DNA from: Myxococcus stipitatus
GTDB lineage: Bacteria; Myxococcota; Myxococcia; Myxococcales; Myxococcaceae
Direction: 5' to 3'
Length of the DNA: 64,000 bases
Assembly (NCBI RefSeq): GCF_021412625.1
Contig: NZ_JAKCFI010000007.1
Coordinates: 496,001-560,000, forward strand
The notes beneath the pieces are model-generated. The model saw only the letters and a program-made list of their open reading frames with translations, ran no database searches and had not been told where the DNA came from. Positions 33,591 to 42,412 of this stretch are shown piece by piece. A program made the position numbers and the translations under genes. Each line of letters starts with the position of its first letter. Within the stretch, counting starts at the first letter, position 1.

Positions 33591-34391
33591 GTGGGGATGC
33601 GGACATCGGCGTCCATGGTCTACGCCTTCTTCGCCGCCCACTGGGTGCTCTGCGTCTTCTTCCAGAGCTTCTTCCAGCACCGCTACGCCGCGCACCGCAT
33701 GTACACGATGGGGCCTCGCACGGAGCGGGTGATGCACCTGCTCACGTACCTGGTGCAGGGCTCCTCGTACCTGTCGCCTCGCGGGTACGCCATCCTCCAC
33801 CGCGAACACCACGCGTTCTCCGACACGGAGAAGGACCCGCACGCCCCCTCGTTCCACCCCAACGCGCTGCGGATGATGCTCCATACGAAGAAGCGCTACG
33901 ACGACTACGCCTATGACCGCAGACAGCCGGAGCCCCGCTTCCTCGGGGGCTATCCCGAGTGGCCGCTCGTCGACAAGACCCTGGGCCAGTCCTGGGTGAT
34001 GCGGGGCCTGTGGATCGCCCTGTACACGGGCTTCTACGTCGCCTTCGCCACCTCGCCCTGGCAGTTCCTGCTGCTGCCCATCCACTTCGTGATGGGGCCG
34101 GTGCATGGCGCCATCGTCAACTGGTGCGGCCACAAGTACGGCTACCGCAACTTCTCCAATGGTGACGACTCGCGCAACACCCTGCCCGTGGACGTGCTGT
34201 GCATGGGCGAGCTGTTCCAGAACAACCACCACAAGTACGGCATGAGCCCCGACTTCGCGGCGCGCCGCTGGGAGCTGGACCCCACGTGGCAGGTGATGCG
34301 GCTGCTGGCGAAGGTCGGCCTCATCGAGATCGCCACGCCGCAGCGCGCCGTATACCCGGAGCCGGAGCGCGGCGCGGCCCAGACGGCCTGA
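33591..34391 (+). CDS. Membrane fatty acid desaturase
   Basis: About 266 residues, an acyl-CoA/acyl-lipid desaturase of the stearoyl-CoA type. Three histidine clusters bind the di-iron centre: HRYAAH (residues 30-35), HREHH (70-74) and NNHHK near 209. Hydrophobic segments lie near 9-25, 140-160 and around GPVHGAIVNWCGH. It introduces a double bond in membrane lipids with oxygen and an electron donor. The start is GTG 33591 or ATG 33597; no clear ribosome site. It is divergent from selA, 136 bp apart. Confidence 0.9.
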   Translation: MGMRTSASMVYAFFAAHWVLCVFFQSFFQHRYAAHRMYTMGPRTERVMHLLTYLVQGSSYLSPRGYAILHREHHAFSDTEKDPHAPSFHPNALRMMLHTKKRYDDYAYDRRQPEPRFLGGYPEWPLVDKTLGQSWVMRGLWIALYTGFYVAFATSPWQFLLLPIHFVMGPVHGAIVNWCGHKYGYRNFSNGDDSRNTLPVDVLCMGELFQNNHHKYGMSPDFAARRWELDPTWQVMRLLAKVGLIEIATPQRAVYPEPERGAAQTA

Positions 34392-34420
34392 CGCTCCGGA
34401 GTCTCGGGCCGCGACCGGGG

Positions 34421-34930
34421 TCAGCCGCGGGACAGGTACAGGCTGATCTCGGCGGCCTCGGGCGACATGCGGATGGGCCGCTCGTACTGGAACCCGAGCC
34501 GCTCCAGCAGCTTGACGGAGCTGGCGTTGGTGGGGTCGACGATGGCCGCGATCCGCTGGAGGCCCAGCGTCGTCCGCGCGTGCGCCAGCACCGCCGCCGC
34601 GGCCTCCTTCGCGTAGCCCCGGCCCCAATGCTCGGGGAAGAACGCGAAGCCGATGTCCACGTCCTCCAGGGTGTCGCGCTTGAGCAGGCCGCACATGCCC
34701 AGCGCCGCCCCGTCCGCCTTCAGCTCCACCGCGAGCAGGCCGAAGCCATGGCGCGCGTACGAGGCCAGGGGCACGTCGCGGATGTAGCCCTGGGCCCCCT
34801 CCAGCGTCCGGATGCCCCGGTCGCCGATGAAGCGCAGCCACGAGGGTTCGTTCAGCAGCTTCAGGACGAAGGGTGCGTCGTCCAGCGTCAGGCCACGCAG
34901 GCGGAGGCGCTCGGATTCGAGGACTTTCAT
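34421..34930 (-). CDS. GNAT-family N-acetyltransferase (RimJ/RimL type)
   Basis: A 169-residue acetyltransferase starting MKVLESERLRLRGLTLDDA, the usual opening of RimJ/RimL-like enzymes. Motif A for acetyl-CoA binding is visible as DIGFAFFPEHWGRGYAKEAA, followed by IAAIVDPTNASSVKLLERLGF. It transfers acetyl to an amine of unknown identity. It converges with the desaturase gene (29 bp apart) and diverges from the TerB-like gene. Confidence 0.92.
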   Translation of the reverse strand: MKVLESERLRLRGLTLDDAPFVLKLLNEPSWLRFIGDRGIRTLEGAQGYIRDVPLASYARHGFGLLAVELKADGAALGMCGLLKRDTLEDVDIGFAFFPEHWGRGYAKEAAAAVLAHARTTLGLQRIAAIVDPTNASSVKLLERLGFQYERPIRMSPEAAEISLYLSRG

Positions 34931-35019
34931 GGCGGTGCTTCCCGAGGTGTTTGGAGTCAGAGGATGGACGGACGCCCCAGGACGCGTCAGCCTGGAGGTC
35001 CTTGGAGGATGTACCACGG

Positions 35020-35358
35020 ATGGCCCAACCCTCGAGCCCTGACGCCCGCTTCCAGATCGAAGTCCTCAAGCTGCTGCTCCAGGTCGCCCATGGCGACGAC
35101 TCGGTCAGCAGCGATGAAATCAACCACATCCTCGATTCCGCGCGCGGGATGTCCGTGCCGCTCCCCGAGCTGACCGAACTGGCGCGGTGCCTCCAGAAGG
35201 GCACCCCGCTCCCCGCGCCCAACCTGGGCCTGCTGCGTGGAAACCCCCAGGCCGTCGTCGACGCCGCGCACGCGCTCATCGCCAGCGATGGTCACGTGCA
35301 CCCCGGCGAAATCGAGATGATGCGTCAGATTCGCGAGCTGCTCGGCCTCGCGGCGTGA
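35020..35358 (+). CDS. TerB-like helical protein
   Basis: A 112-residue all-helical protein with the TerB/DjlA-type pattern: IEVLKLLLQVAHGDDSVSSDEINHI and a second copy-like segment AAHALIASDGHVHPGEIEMM. The acidic DGD and SDGHV turns recur in this metal-binding fold. It is cytoplasmic, of unknown partner. ATG 35020 is preceded by ggaggatgtacc. It is probably a single gene between divergent and convergent neighbours. Confidence 0.75.
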   Translation: MAQPSSPDARFQIEVLKLLLQVAHGDDSVSSDEINHILDSARGMSVPLPELTELARCLQKGTPLPAPNLGLLRGNPQAVVDAAHALIASDGHVHPGEIEMMRQIRELLGLAA

Positions 35359-35394
35359 CCTCCGACGGGGGCGCGCCTCCGACCGCGTCCCACA

Positions 35395-36159
35395 TCACGC
35401 CGCGAGGAACCCACCATCCACGGGCAACGACGCGCCCGTGACGAAGCCCGCCCCATCCGAGCAGAGCCACAGCGCCACGGAGGCGATCTCCTCCTCCGTC
35501 GCCATGCGGCCCATGGGGTGCTGCGCGACGAGCTCCTGGACGACCTGGGGATAGGCCGCCTGCACCTGTCGCATGGCGGGCGTCGCGGTGACGCCCGCGC
35601 ACAGCGCGTTCACCCGGACGCCGCGCGTGGCGAACTCGAGGGCCACCGAGCGCGTCATGCCCACCACCGCGTGCTTCGACGCGACATAGGCATGGTGGGC
35701 GGCCTTGCCAGCCGCGCCGTAGATGGAGCTCATGTTGACGACGGCGCCCCCGCCCGTCCGCAGCATGGCCGGAATCTCGTGGCGCATGGCCAGCCAGACA
35801 CCCCTCGCGTTGATGGCCATGACGTCATCCCAGACCTGCTGGTTCGAGAGCTCCAGCGGGGCCATGTCGCCGCCAATCCCCGCGCAGTTCGCCGCGAAGT
35901 CGAGCCGACCGAAGTGCTTCGTCGCCCGCTCCACCACGCGCGCGACGGAGGCTTCGTCCCGCACGTCCGTCTGGACGAAGAGCGCCCGCCCGCCAGCGCC
36001 TTCGACCTCCATGCACGCCCGCAGGCCGGACTCCTCGCCGCGAGCGGCGATGACGACCGCGGCCCCGGCCCTGGCGAAGGCCCTGGCCGTGACGAGCCCG
36101 ATGCCGGAAGACCCTCCTGTGACGAGCGCGACACGGCCCGAATAATCGAAGCGAATCAT
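35395..36159 (-). CDS. SDR-family oxidoreductase
   Basis: A 254-residue classical short-chain dehydrogenase. It has the NAD(P)-binding motif TGGSSGIGLVTARAF near residue 15, NCAGIGG, the catalytic Ser in NMSSIYGAAG, and YVASK with the Tyr-Lys pair. It ends with the family tail GFVTGASLPVDGGF. The substrate is unknown. It is the second gene of a TetR-SDR operon; its ATG overlaps the tetR stop as ATGA, so the regulator probably controls it in response to a substrate or product. Confidence 0.93.
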   Translation of the reverse strand: MIRFDYSGRVALVTGGSSGIGLVTARAFARAGAAVVIAARGEESGLRACMEVEGAGGRALFVQTDVRDEASVARVVERATKHFGRLDFAANCAGIGGDMAPLELSNQQVWDDVMAINARGVWLAMRHEIPAMLRTGGGAVVNMSSIYGAAGKAAHHAYVASKHAVVGMTRSVALEFATRGVRVNALCAGVTATPAMRQVQAAYPQVVQELVAQHPMGRMATEEEIASVALWLCSDGAGFVTGASLPVDGGFLAA

Positions 36160-36851
36160 GGGTGTCTCTTCCTCGTGGATGCGCGTGGGGCGCCCGTGCC
36201 GAGGCCCCCACGGATGAACTGGATGGCCTGGGCCGCGAGCCGACGCCGACGCACCGGCCCCAAGCGGCGCCGCAACGCATCCGACGCGAGGACTTCGTGC
36301 AGCTCCGCGCCCAACTCCTGGAGCACCAGCTCCATCAACCCAGGCCCGATGATGGTGGAGACCAGCCGCGTGGCCACCTCCAGGTCCCTCCCCGGCGCGC
36401 GGATGGCGCCGGCGCCCAGTCCCTCCTCCAGCAGGGCGCGCAGCTCCGACAGGCCCGCCTCGCAGATGGACTTGTGCAACCCCCGAACCTCGGGAATGGC
36501 CGTGGGGTCCGCCGCCGCGGCCGTCAACCGCGCCAGGCGCGGGTGCTCGACCAGGAAGGCCATCCCCCGTTCGATGTGGTGCTCCAGTCGCCCCCAGAAC
36601 TCCCCGCCGGGCGCCGAGGCGCCGATGAACTCGCGCTTGCGCCGGGGCGCCTCCTCCATGAGCAACCACCGGTACAGGTCCAGCTTGTCGTCGAAGTATT
36701 GGTAGAAGCTCCCCTTCGGGATGCGCGACCGGACGGCGATCTGCGACAGCGAGGCCTCGACGTAGGTCCGGTCGGAGAACTCGACGATGGCCTCGCTCAC
36801 GAGCCGAGCGCGCCGCTCCTCCGGCAATCTGAAGAAGGTATCCCTGGGCAT
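36156..36851 (-). CDS. TetR-family transcriptional regulator
   Basis: A 231-residue repressor. The N-terminal helix-turn-helix is clear (MPRDTFFRLPEERRARLVSE, SLSQIAVRSRIPKGSFYQYF). The start matches the usual 'DTFFxLPEEKR' opening of this subfamily, so ATG 36851 is secure. The C-terminal ligand domain is helical and not assignable. It overlaps the SDR gene by ATGA. A 38-bp palindrome covers its start codon and is the likely operator for autoregulation. Confidence 0.93.
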   Translation of the reverse strand: MPRDTFFRLPEERRARLVSEAIVEFSDRTYVEASLSQIAVRSRIPKGSFYQYFDDKLDLYRWLLMEEAPRRKREFIGASAPGGEFWGRLEHHIERGMAFLVEHPRLARLTAAAADPTAIPEVRGLHKSICEAGLSELRALLEEGLGAGAIRAPGRDLEVATRLVSTIIGPGLMELVLQELGAELHEVLASDALRRRLGPVRRRRLAAQAIQFIRGGLGTGAPRASTRKRHP

Positions 36852-36886
36852 GCGACTGGTCGGTCATATGACCGGCCGGTCGCATG
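36849..36886. promoter_or_regulatory. TetR operator palindrome
   Basis: An imperfect palindrome of 19 bp per arm with only two mismatched pairs, centred between 36867 and 36868 on ggtcatatgacc. It includes the tetR start codon (36849-36851). The half-site repeats of tggtcggtcat/atgaccggccg resemble dimer or double-dimer TetR sites. Binding would block transcription of the tetR-SDR operon. Confidence 0.75.
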
Positions 36887-36909
36887 GCGCAAGCGCATTC
36901 GTCCGACGA

Positions 36910-39903
36910 CTAGGGAACCACCTGGAGGAACAAGAGGTCGGACCGGCGGGAGCGAGGGACGAACCAGTGCCCATCGAGGTCGAACGTCCGCGTGAAGTGC
37001 GTGGCCGCGATGACCCCTCCGTCCACCGCGGACAGCTCCAGCTCCGTCTCGAGCGCGTCGAAGACCCGGACCCAGCGCGGCTCGAGCCCCGACGTGAACC
37101 CCGCCAGCCCCAGCCCGGAGCCCGCCGGATGGCCGACCTGCCCCAACCCCAGGGCCGTGGCATCGCCCTGCGTGGCGACGACGAGCTGCCCCTGGGCATC
37201 CGTCACCAGCCCGCGCACGGCGAAGTCGTCGAACTGGCGCAGCGCGACGTCCTGTCCGGTCGCGCTCAGCGACGCCAGCACATGGCTGCGCGGCCCCCCT
37301 TCATAATCATCCGGGTAGCGACTGGCGTAGTCCCTCCCGGCGAAGGTGATGCGTCCGCCATAATTCGCGGTGAGCACCGCGGCGCCGTCCGGCAACAGCG
37401 TCAGGCCCACCAGGTCGGAGTAGCGCACGGGGATGACGCGCTCCCAGAGATAGGTTCCCACGGGAGACCAGCGCGCGACGAAGAGGCCACTCTCGGCAAT
37501 GGCGCCGGCGCCGAAGTCCGTGGCGCGTCCCGCCCACCCCGCCACGGTGACGTTCTCCTGCCCATCCACCTCGACCTCGATCGCCTCCGTGCCCCGGAGC
37601 GTCTCCGCGGCCAGCGCCCGGGCCCAGCCGAGGCTGCCGTCCCACACGAGCTTCAGCAGGAAGGAGTTGGGGTACACGTCGTCGTAGGGATACGGCTTGC
37701 CAGAGTCCACCCGCCCCGCGCCGAAGTCCGTGTAGCCCCAGAAGGTCCCCGTCACCACCGCGCTGCCGTGCGCATCCGTGGCCAGGTCCAGCACCTGCAT
37801 CGGCACGCCGTCAGGCCAATCCGGATGGTCGGTTCGCGCCGTGAAACCACGCGCCCAGTCCACCGCGCCCGCCGGGGTGAGCTTCAACACGAACATGCCG
37901 GTGCCCTGGGGAAGCGGGCCCTTCCCCAGGTCCGGCGCGCCGGAGTACTCGCCAGCCACGAGCACATTCCCCAAGGTCGTCACCACCACCTTCGCGAGCC
38001 TCACGTCCGGCTGCGCGAAGGACCGCGACCACACGGTGCTCCCATCCGCGCGATGCAGCGCGACGACCTCCGTCTGCTCGGTCCAGTACGGCGCATCCTG
38101 GGTCTGTTCGACCGCGCTGAGTGAAGCGAAGCCGCCTCCTGGCGCGGGAGCCGTGTCGACCAGTCGCTCCGCCAGCAGGTCCTCCGACTGCCTCATCCAC
38201 GTCACCCGACCCGAGGGCTGGGTGCCTCGATACGAACAGGCGGGCGCGCCCTCCGTGACGATGACCAGCCGAGGCGCCGCCGCGAGGAGCCCCTTCCCCT
38301 CCGCTTCCGAACTCGCGAAGCGCAGGCCATCCGTGCTGTCCGGAGACAACGTGAAGGAGTACAGCCCCGACGTCGTCACCACGTCCGTGACATCCAGCTC
38401 CACCCATTGATCCCGCGCCACCGCCCCCAGGTCCGCGATGGCCCCGCCCATCACCGCGGGACGCGTGCCCCACTCCATCGTCGAGGCATCGAAGGACTCC
38501 GTCCGGAACAGCTTGGGCCCGTTGCCCGTCGCATCGAGCGCGTACAGCCGCAGGAGCACCCGACGGACAGGCTCCGGGCCCAGCTCGACATCGAAGTCCA
38601 GATACGCCTGGGTCCGGGGAGACGAATCCACCCGCATGGACGCATCATGCTGCGAGCGTGACGTGGGCTCGGCCTCCGTCACGAACGTGTCCTGCCTGGG
38701 CAGGAGGGCGCGGGTGACGACCTCCCGGCGGGAGAGGCACGCATCGGTGGGGGCCTCGCGCGCGGCCCCCGTCCACACCAGCAACCGGGGTCGCTGCGAC
38801 TGGGACGCACCCTCGCGGGAGTGGAACACCACCTCGTCCGACGACGCCGGATACACGCCGAACGCGAAGTCGCCGTTGCTCCGAACACGGTCCGTCACGT
38901 CGAAGTCCACGTAGCTGCCCGGCGCGACGACCTGTGAGCGATCGAGCGCGGCCCCGACCTTCGACGGACGGCCGCTCCAGGTGAGCGTCGACTCGGACCA
39001 GGGGCCCTCGGTCTGGTGCACCGTGGGCCCACCGTTCGTCCCGTCGCCTCCCGTGTAGAGGCGCAACACCGCGCGCTGGACGGACTCGGACAGCCCCTGG
39101 ACCGAGAAGCGAAGGTGCGCCTCGCGCCGGGGCGAATCCCCGACCCTCAGCAACGCGGCCGTGCCCCCCGAGGAGCCCGGATCATCCTCCGCGACGAAGG
39201 CATCCGCGGTGGGCGAGAACTCGAGCGGGCCGCTGGACACGGTGAGCGGCGGCGGTCGCGGCGGAGGATGGTCGGTGGCGGACTCGACCGTGAGCACGAG
39301 GCGCGGGCGCAGCGCCTCGTCCGGGTACTCGAGCGACGCGAGCGTCACGCCGTCCGTGCTGTCCGCCTTCAGGAAGATGTCCGTGAAGGCGTTCTGGGAG
39401 AAGTACATGTCCGAGAGGTCGAACTCGATCCACGTTCCACTCACCACCTTGCCCACGCTGACGACGGGCCAGTTGGCACCGAGGTCGGGGCGCGTTTCCC
39501 ACGTCGTCAACCCGTTCCACGTATGGACGCCCGGCGGGTCATGCACGGTGGGACCATCGACGGAACCATCCAACGCGAAGACTCGAAGGCGCGCGGACGT
39601 CAGGGTGCCCTGCAACGGCGCCACGAAGAACTTGAAATACGCCTCGGCCTCGGGGGAGCGGTCCAACTCGAGGGTGGGCGACAAGCTGAATCGCGTCGTC
39701 GGCGCGGTCGACAGGACATACGTGTCCGCCGACGCGATGAGGGTGATCGTCTTCGTCTCCAGCGCCGCGGATTGCTCCGCCAATGGCAACTCCGGAGCCT
39801 GCTGGGAACCCCCGACTCCATCCTGAGAAGGTCCGCACCCACTCAGGGCAAGGATTGCCGCGGCCATGCCCCCGCCCACGCCACCCAATGTTCTCTGCTT
39901 CAC
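36910..39903 (-). CDS. DNRLRE-repeat/beta-propeller lipoprotein
   Basis: A 997-residue surface or secreted protein. GTG 39903 is chosen for the gagggag site 7 nt upstream and for the lipoprotein signal (MKQRTLGGVGGGMAAAILALSGC). Three DNRLRE-type beta modules follow (about 55-215, 225-375 and 400-560). Each has the pattern 'ADTYV...EAYFKF...ARLRVFALD...W...F.LS', e.g. SADTYVLST, TADAFVAED, RQDTFVTEA. Residues about 590-997 contain repeated strand motifs (VWSRSFAQPDVRLAKVVVT, GNVLVAGEYSGAPDLG) of a beta-propeller. Likely an adhesive extracellular protein; function unknown. Confidence 0.85.
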   Translation of the reverse strand: MKQRTLGGVGGGMAAAILALSGCGPSQDGVGGSQQAPELPLAEQSAALETKTITLIASADTYVLSTAPTTRFSLSPTLELDRSPEAEAYFKFFVAPLQGTLTSARLRVFALDGSVDGPTVHDPPGVHTWNGLTTWETRPDLGANWPVVSVGKVVSGTWIEFDLSDMYFSQNAFTDIFLKADSTDGVTLASLEYPDEALRPRLVLTVESATDHPPPRPPPLTVSSGPLEFSPTADAFVAEDDPGSSGGTAALLRVGDSPRREAHLRFSVQGLSESVQRAVLRLYTGGDGTNGGPTVHQTEGPWSESTLTWSGRPSKVGAALDRSQVVAPGSYVDFDVTDRVRSNGDFAFGVYPASSDEVVFHSREGASQSQRPRLLVWTGAAREAPTDACLSRREVVTRALLPRQDTFVTEAEPTSRSQHDASMRVDSSPRTQAYLDFDVELGPEPVRRVLLRLYALDATGNGPKLFRTESFDASTMEWGTRPAVMGGAIADLGAVARDQWVELDVTDVVTTSGLYSFTLSPDSTDGLRFASSEAEGKGLLAAAPRLVIVTEGAPACSYRGTQPSGRVTWMRQSEDLLAERLVDTAPAPGGGFASLSAVEQTQDAPYWTEQTEVVALHRADGSTVWSRSFAQPDVRLAKVVVTTLGNVLVAGEYSGAPDLGKGPLPQGTGMFVLKLTPAGAVDWARGFTARTDHPDWPDGVPMQVLDLATDAHGSAVVTGTFWGYTDFGAGRVDSGKPYPYDDVYPNSFLLKLVWDGSLGWARALAAETLRGTEAIEVEVDGQENVTVAGWAGRATDFGAGAIAESGLFVARWSPVGTYLWERVIPVRYSDLVGLTLLPDGAAVLTANYGGRITFAGRDYASRYPDDYEGGPRSHVLASLSATGQDVALRQFDDFAVRGLVTDAQGQLVVATQGDATALGLGQVGHPAGSGLGLAGFTSGLEPRWVRVFDALETELELSAVDGGVIAATHFTRTFDLDGHWFVPRSRRSDLLFLQVVP

Positions 39904-40306
39904 GTCTGCACTCCCTCGCGAACGACGGAGCGACGCTTGAGCAACAGCTGCGCCAGCGGCAGCCCTCCGAAAGCCGGCCCACTCGCGCTTTCGTGAGTCG
40001 CGAGGTGCCGGAGCGCGACCTCGCCTCCATGTCCGAGGACGCCTCGCGCGAGCGTCACCGCCGACGCGTGAGTCCGACAACCACCGTGGCTGGCGAAGGG
40101 ACAGGCCCCGCACCTCCGTTCGACGCGGGGGCCACTGTTCGTGCGGCGTTTCCACGGGTGTCAGGCACCTCGTGGCCAGCGGCTTGGGACGCGCGGACCG
40201 AGCGCTGTCGGAGTCCCAGCAGCCCACGCGGCTCGCCGCCAGGTGGCGCCGCGCGCGCGTCATGGAGACCTCTGGCCGCCCACGAGGCATGGCACGAGGA
40301 GGAACG
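39904..40306. other. Divergent intergenic region
   Basis: These 403 bp separate the DNRLRE lipoprotein (minus) and the DUF5648 protein (plus). They must hold both promoters, but no convincing -35/-10 pair or repeat was found. A partly symmetric actcgcg...gtgagtcgcga segment near 39985 is the only notable symmetry. Confidence 0.5.
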
Positions 40307-40795
40307 ATGCACCGTCTCTTGATACTGGGGCTGCTCGCGGCGAGCGGCACGGCCCTGGCCACCCCCGTCCCGCTGTACCGCCTGTACAGCCAGCGCGGGA
40401 CGGACCACTTCTACACGACGAGCTGGCCGGAGGCGCTCAACGCCATCCAGCGCCACGGCTACACGTTCGAGGGCACCACGGGCCTGTGCCACGACACGAA
40501 CGAAGCGGGGACCATCCCCCTGTTCCGGCTCTACAGCGGCGGAGCGGGAGACCACTTCTACACGGCCTCCGCGGAGGAGCGGGACATCGCCGTCGCGGTC
40601 CACGGTTACGTCAGCGAGGGAATCACCTGCTACGTGTACCCATCGAACCAGGGAGGGACGTGTCCGCTCCTCCGACTCTGGAACGGAACCGACCACTTCT
40701 ACACGCTCTCCACGCAGGAGGCGATCAACAGCCGCTACACCTACGAGGGGATCGCCGCGTACATCTCCCCGCCAGACGGCGGTTGCCCCCACTGA
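40307..40795 (+). CDS. Secreted DUF5648-repeat protein
   Basis: A 162-residue exported protein: signal peptide MHRLLILGLLAASGTALA, then three tandem units of the DUF5648 type. Each unit has the motif PL(Y/F/L)RL followed by DHFYT (TDHFYTTSWPEAL, GDHFYTASAEERD, TDHFYTLSTQEAI) and a closing GYxxEG or YTYEGI. Paired Cys residues suggest disulfides. The strong gaggagg site 4 nt before the ATG at 40307 fixes the start. Such repeats often occur in extracellular hydrolases and adhesins; here they form the whole protein. Confidence 0.85.
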   Translation: MHRLLILGLLAASGTALATPVPLYRLYSQRGTDHFYTTSWPEALNAIQRHGYTFEGTTGLCHDTNEAGTIPLFRLYSGGAGDHFYTASAEERDIAVAVHGYVSEGITCYVYPSNQGGTCPLLRLWNGTDHFYTLSTQEAINSRYTYEGIAAYISPPDGGCPH

Positions 40796-40906
40796 GGGCT
40801 CGCCAGGGCATCCCCGCCACCCGCGAGGTCCGTGGCTCCCGACTCGCGCGTGGCGGGCCCCACGCAGAGGGACGCGGTGGCTGCTCCGGTGCGGCGAGGC
40901 CCTGGC

Positions 40907-41926
40907 TCAGTACACGTTGTACTTGCGGCGCAGCGCCTCGTGCTCCTCCGCGTTGCGGGACGGATGCAGGCGCTTCTCCGCGTCGTGGAGGTAGTACCAG
41001 TACTCGCTCGTCTTGGGCGACATGGCGGCCTGGAGGGACTCCACGGTGGGCGCGCCGATGGGGCCGGGAGGCAGGCCCTTGCGGTGGCGGGTGTTGTACG
41101 GGTCCTCGGGGTCGCGCAGCCGCTTGAGGAAGGCCACGCGGTCGTTCCACTGCGCCAGCGCGTAGCGGGACGTGGCGTCGACGCCCAGCGGGAAGCCCTT
41201 GTCGACGCGCTTCCACAGGATGCCCGCGACGAGCGGGCGCTGGTCCGGCACCGGCTCCTCACGCTCCAGCATGGACGCCATCACCACCACCTCGTGGAGG
41301 CTCCGGCCGCTCTTCGCGATGGCGTCGCGGTTCGGCTCGTAGAAGCGCTCGCCGAACGCGTCGAGCTGGCGCTGGATGAGGTCCTCCACGCTGAACTTCT
41401 CTTTGATGACGCCGTAGGTCTCCGGGTACAGGTACCCCTCCAGCGTCCCCGTCGTGGGAAGCGGGAAGGACGCCTCGAAGGCCCCCGGCTTGCTCGCCGC
41501 GGCGATATAGGCGCCAGGGGTGATGTAGCCAGCGGCGGCCAGGGCCGCGTCGGTGTCGCGAAGGCGCCAGCCCTCGACCACCACGAAGGGCACGTCATCC
41601 GGGAGCGGATTGCCCTCCAACGCCTTCGCCACCTCCGCCACCGTCATGGACGGGCTCACCTCGTGACGCCCCGCCTTCGGCGAGAAGGAGCCACGCCGGA
41701 ACAGGTGCCAGCGCCAGATGCGCGCGTCCTTGATGAGTCCCTGGGTGACGAGCAGCGCGCCCAGGCCCCTGCCCGAGGTTCCCTTGGGGACCGTGAACTC
41801 CACCGTCGCCGCGCCCGGAGGAGCCACGGACTGCCGCGTGGCGCCTTCCGCCCACACGAAGGCACCCACGCCGACCCCTGCGACCAGCAGGAAGACCACG
41901 ACCAGACCGATGAGGATCTTCTTCAT
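40907..41926 (-). CDS. mltG: Endolytic peptidoglycan transglycosylase MltG
   Basis: A 339-residue inner-membrane enzyme with an N-terminal anchor (MKKILIGLVVVFLLVAGVGV), a LysM-like region (TVEFTVPKGTSGRGLGALL) and the YceG/MltG catalytic domain. The domain has ASMLEREEP with the catalytic Glu, AGILWKRVDKGFPLGVDATS and YNTRHRKGLPPGPIGAP. It cleaves nascent glycan strands and sets their length. The ATG at 41926 overlaps the stop of the upstream membrane protein as ATGA. The length is normal for the family. Confidence 0.96.
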   Translation of the reverse strand: MKKILIGLVVVFLLVAGVGVGAFVWAEGATRQSVAPPGAATVEFTVPKGTSGRGLGALLVTQGLIKDARIWRWHLFRRGSFSPKAGRHEVSPSMTVAEVAKALEGNPLPDDVPFVVVEGWRLRDTDAALAAAGYITPGAYIAAASKPGAFEASFPLPTTGTLEGYLYPETYGVIKEKFSVEDLIQRQLDAFGERFYEPNRDAIAKSGRSLHEVVVMASMLEREEPVPDQRPLVAGILWKRVDKGFPLGVDATSRYALAQWNDRVAFLKRLRDPEDPYNTRHRKGLPPGPIGAPTVESLQAAMSPKTSEYWYYLHDAEKRLHPSRNAEEHEALRRKYNVY

Positions 41927-42303
41927 TCGCGGCGCACGGTAGCACCCTCGCCCGGCCCTGCGTCCTTCCCAGATGGGGGGTGTCCGTTCCCGGGCGCCGC
42001 CCCGGCGACCGGGCGAGCTCCCCCGCCCGCCCCGTCCCCCCTCCACGCCGCCGAGCGCCGCGCCAGGAGGTAGCGGACGAACGCCCCCAGCCCCGCGAAC
42101 CGGAAGCCCGGATCCACGTAGTGCTCAATCACGTAGAAGGCGAAGTAGTAGAACCGGGCGAAGCACCACACCGCCACCGCGAGCAACAGCGCCACGCGCA
42201 ACGTGGGCGCCTCCCAGAGCAACAGGCCGCTGGCCATCCCTCCCGCCAGCAGGAAGAGGAATCCCTTCGCGTAGATGAGCCGTGGACTCTTGAGGTCCGC
42301 CAT
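41923..42303 (-). CDS. Small membrane protein coupled to mltG
   Basis: A 126-residue protein with two predicted membrane helices (GFLFLLAGGMASGLLLW, VALLLAVAVWCFARFYYFAF) and a cytoplasmic or periplasmic Gly/Ala/Pro-rich disordered tail from about residue 88. ATG 42303 is used; a GTG two codons upstream is possible. It is coupled by ATGA to mltG, so may modulate glycan processing. The family was not recognised. Confidence 0.7.
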   Translation of the reverse strand: MADLKSPRLIYAKGFLFLLAGGMASGLLLWEAPTLRVALLLAVAVWCFARFYYFAFYVIEHYVDPGFRFAGLGAFVRYLLARRSAAWRGDGAGGGARPVAGAAPGNGHPPSGKDAGPGEGATVRRE

Positions 42304-42412
42304 GGGCACGCTCGTCGTGGACAGTCGCCGCGCCGAACCCTAGCAGCCTGGCCCCCCTCCGGGCGCGAGGCGGCCGCCAGGCGCGCCCCACCCTCGAGCC
42401 CACGCCCCGATG

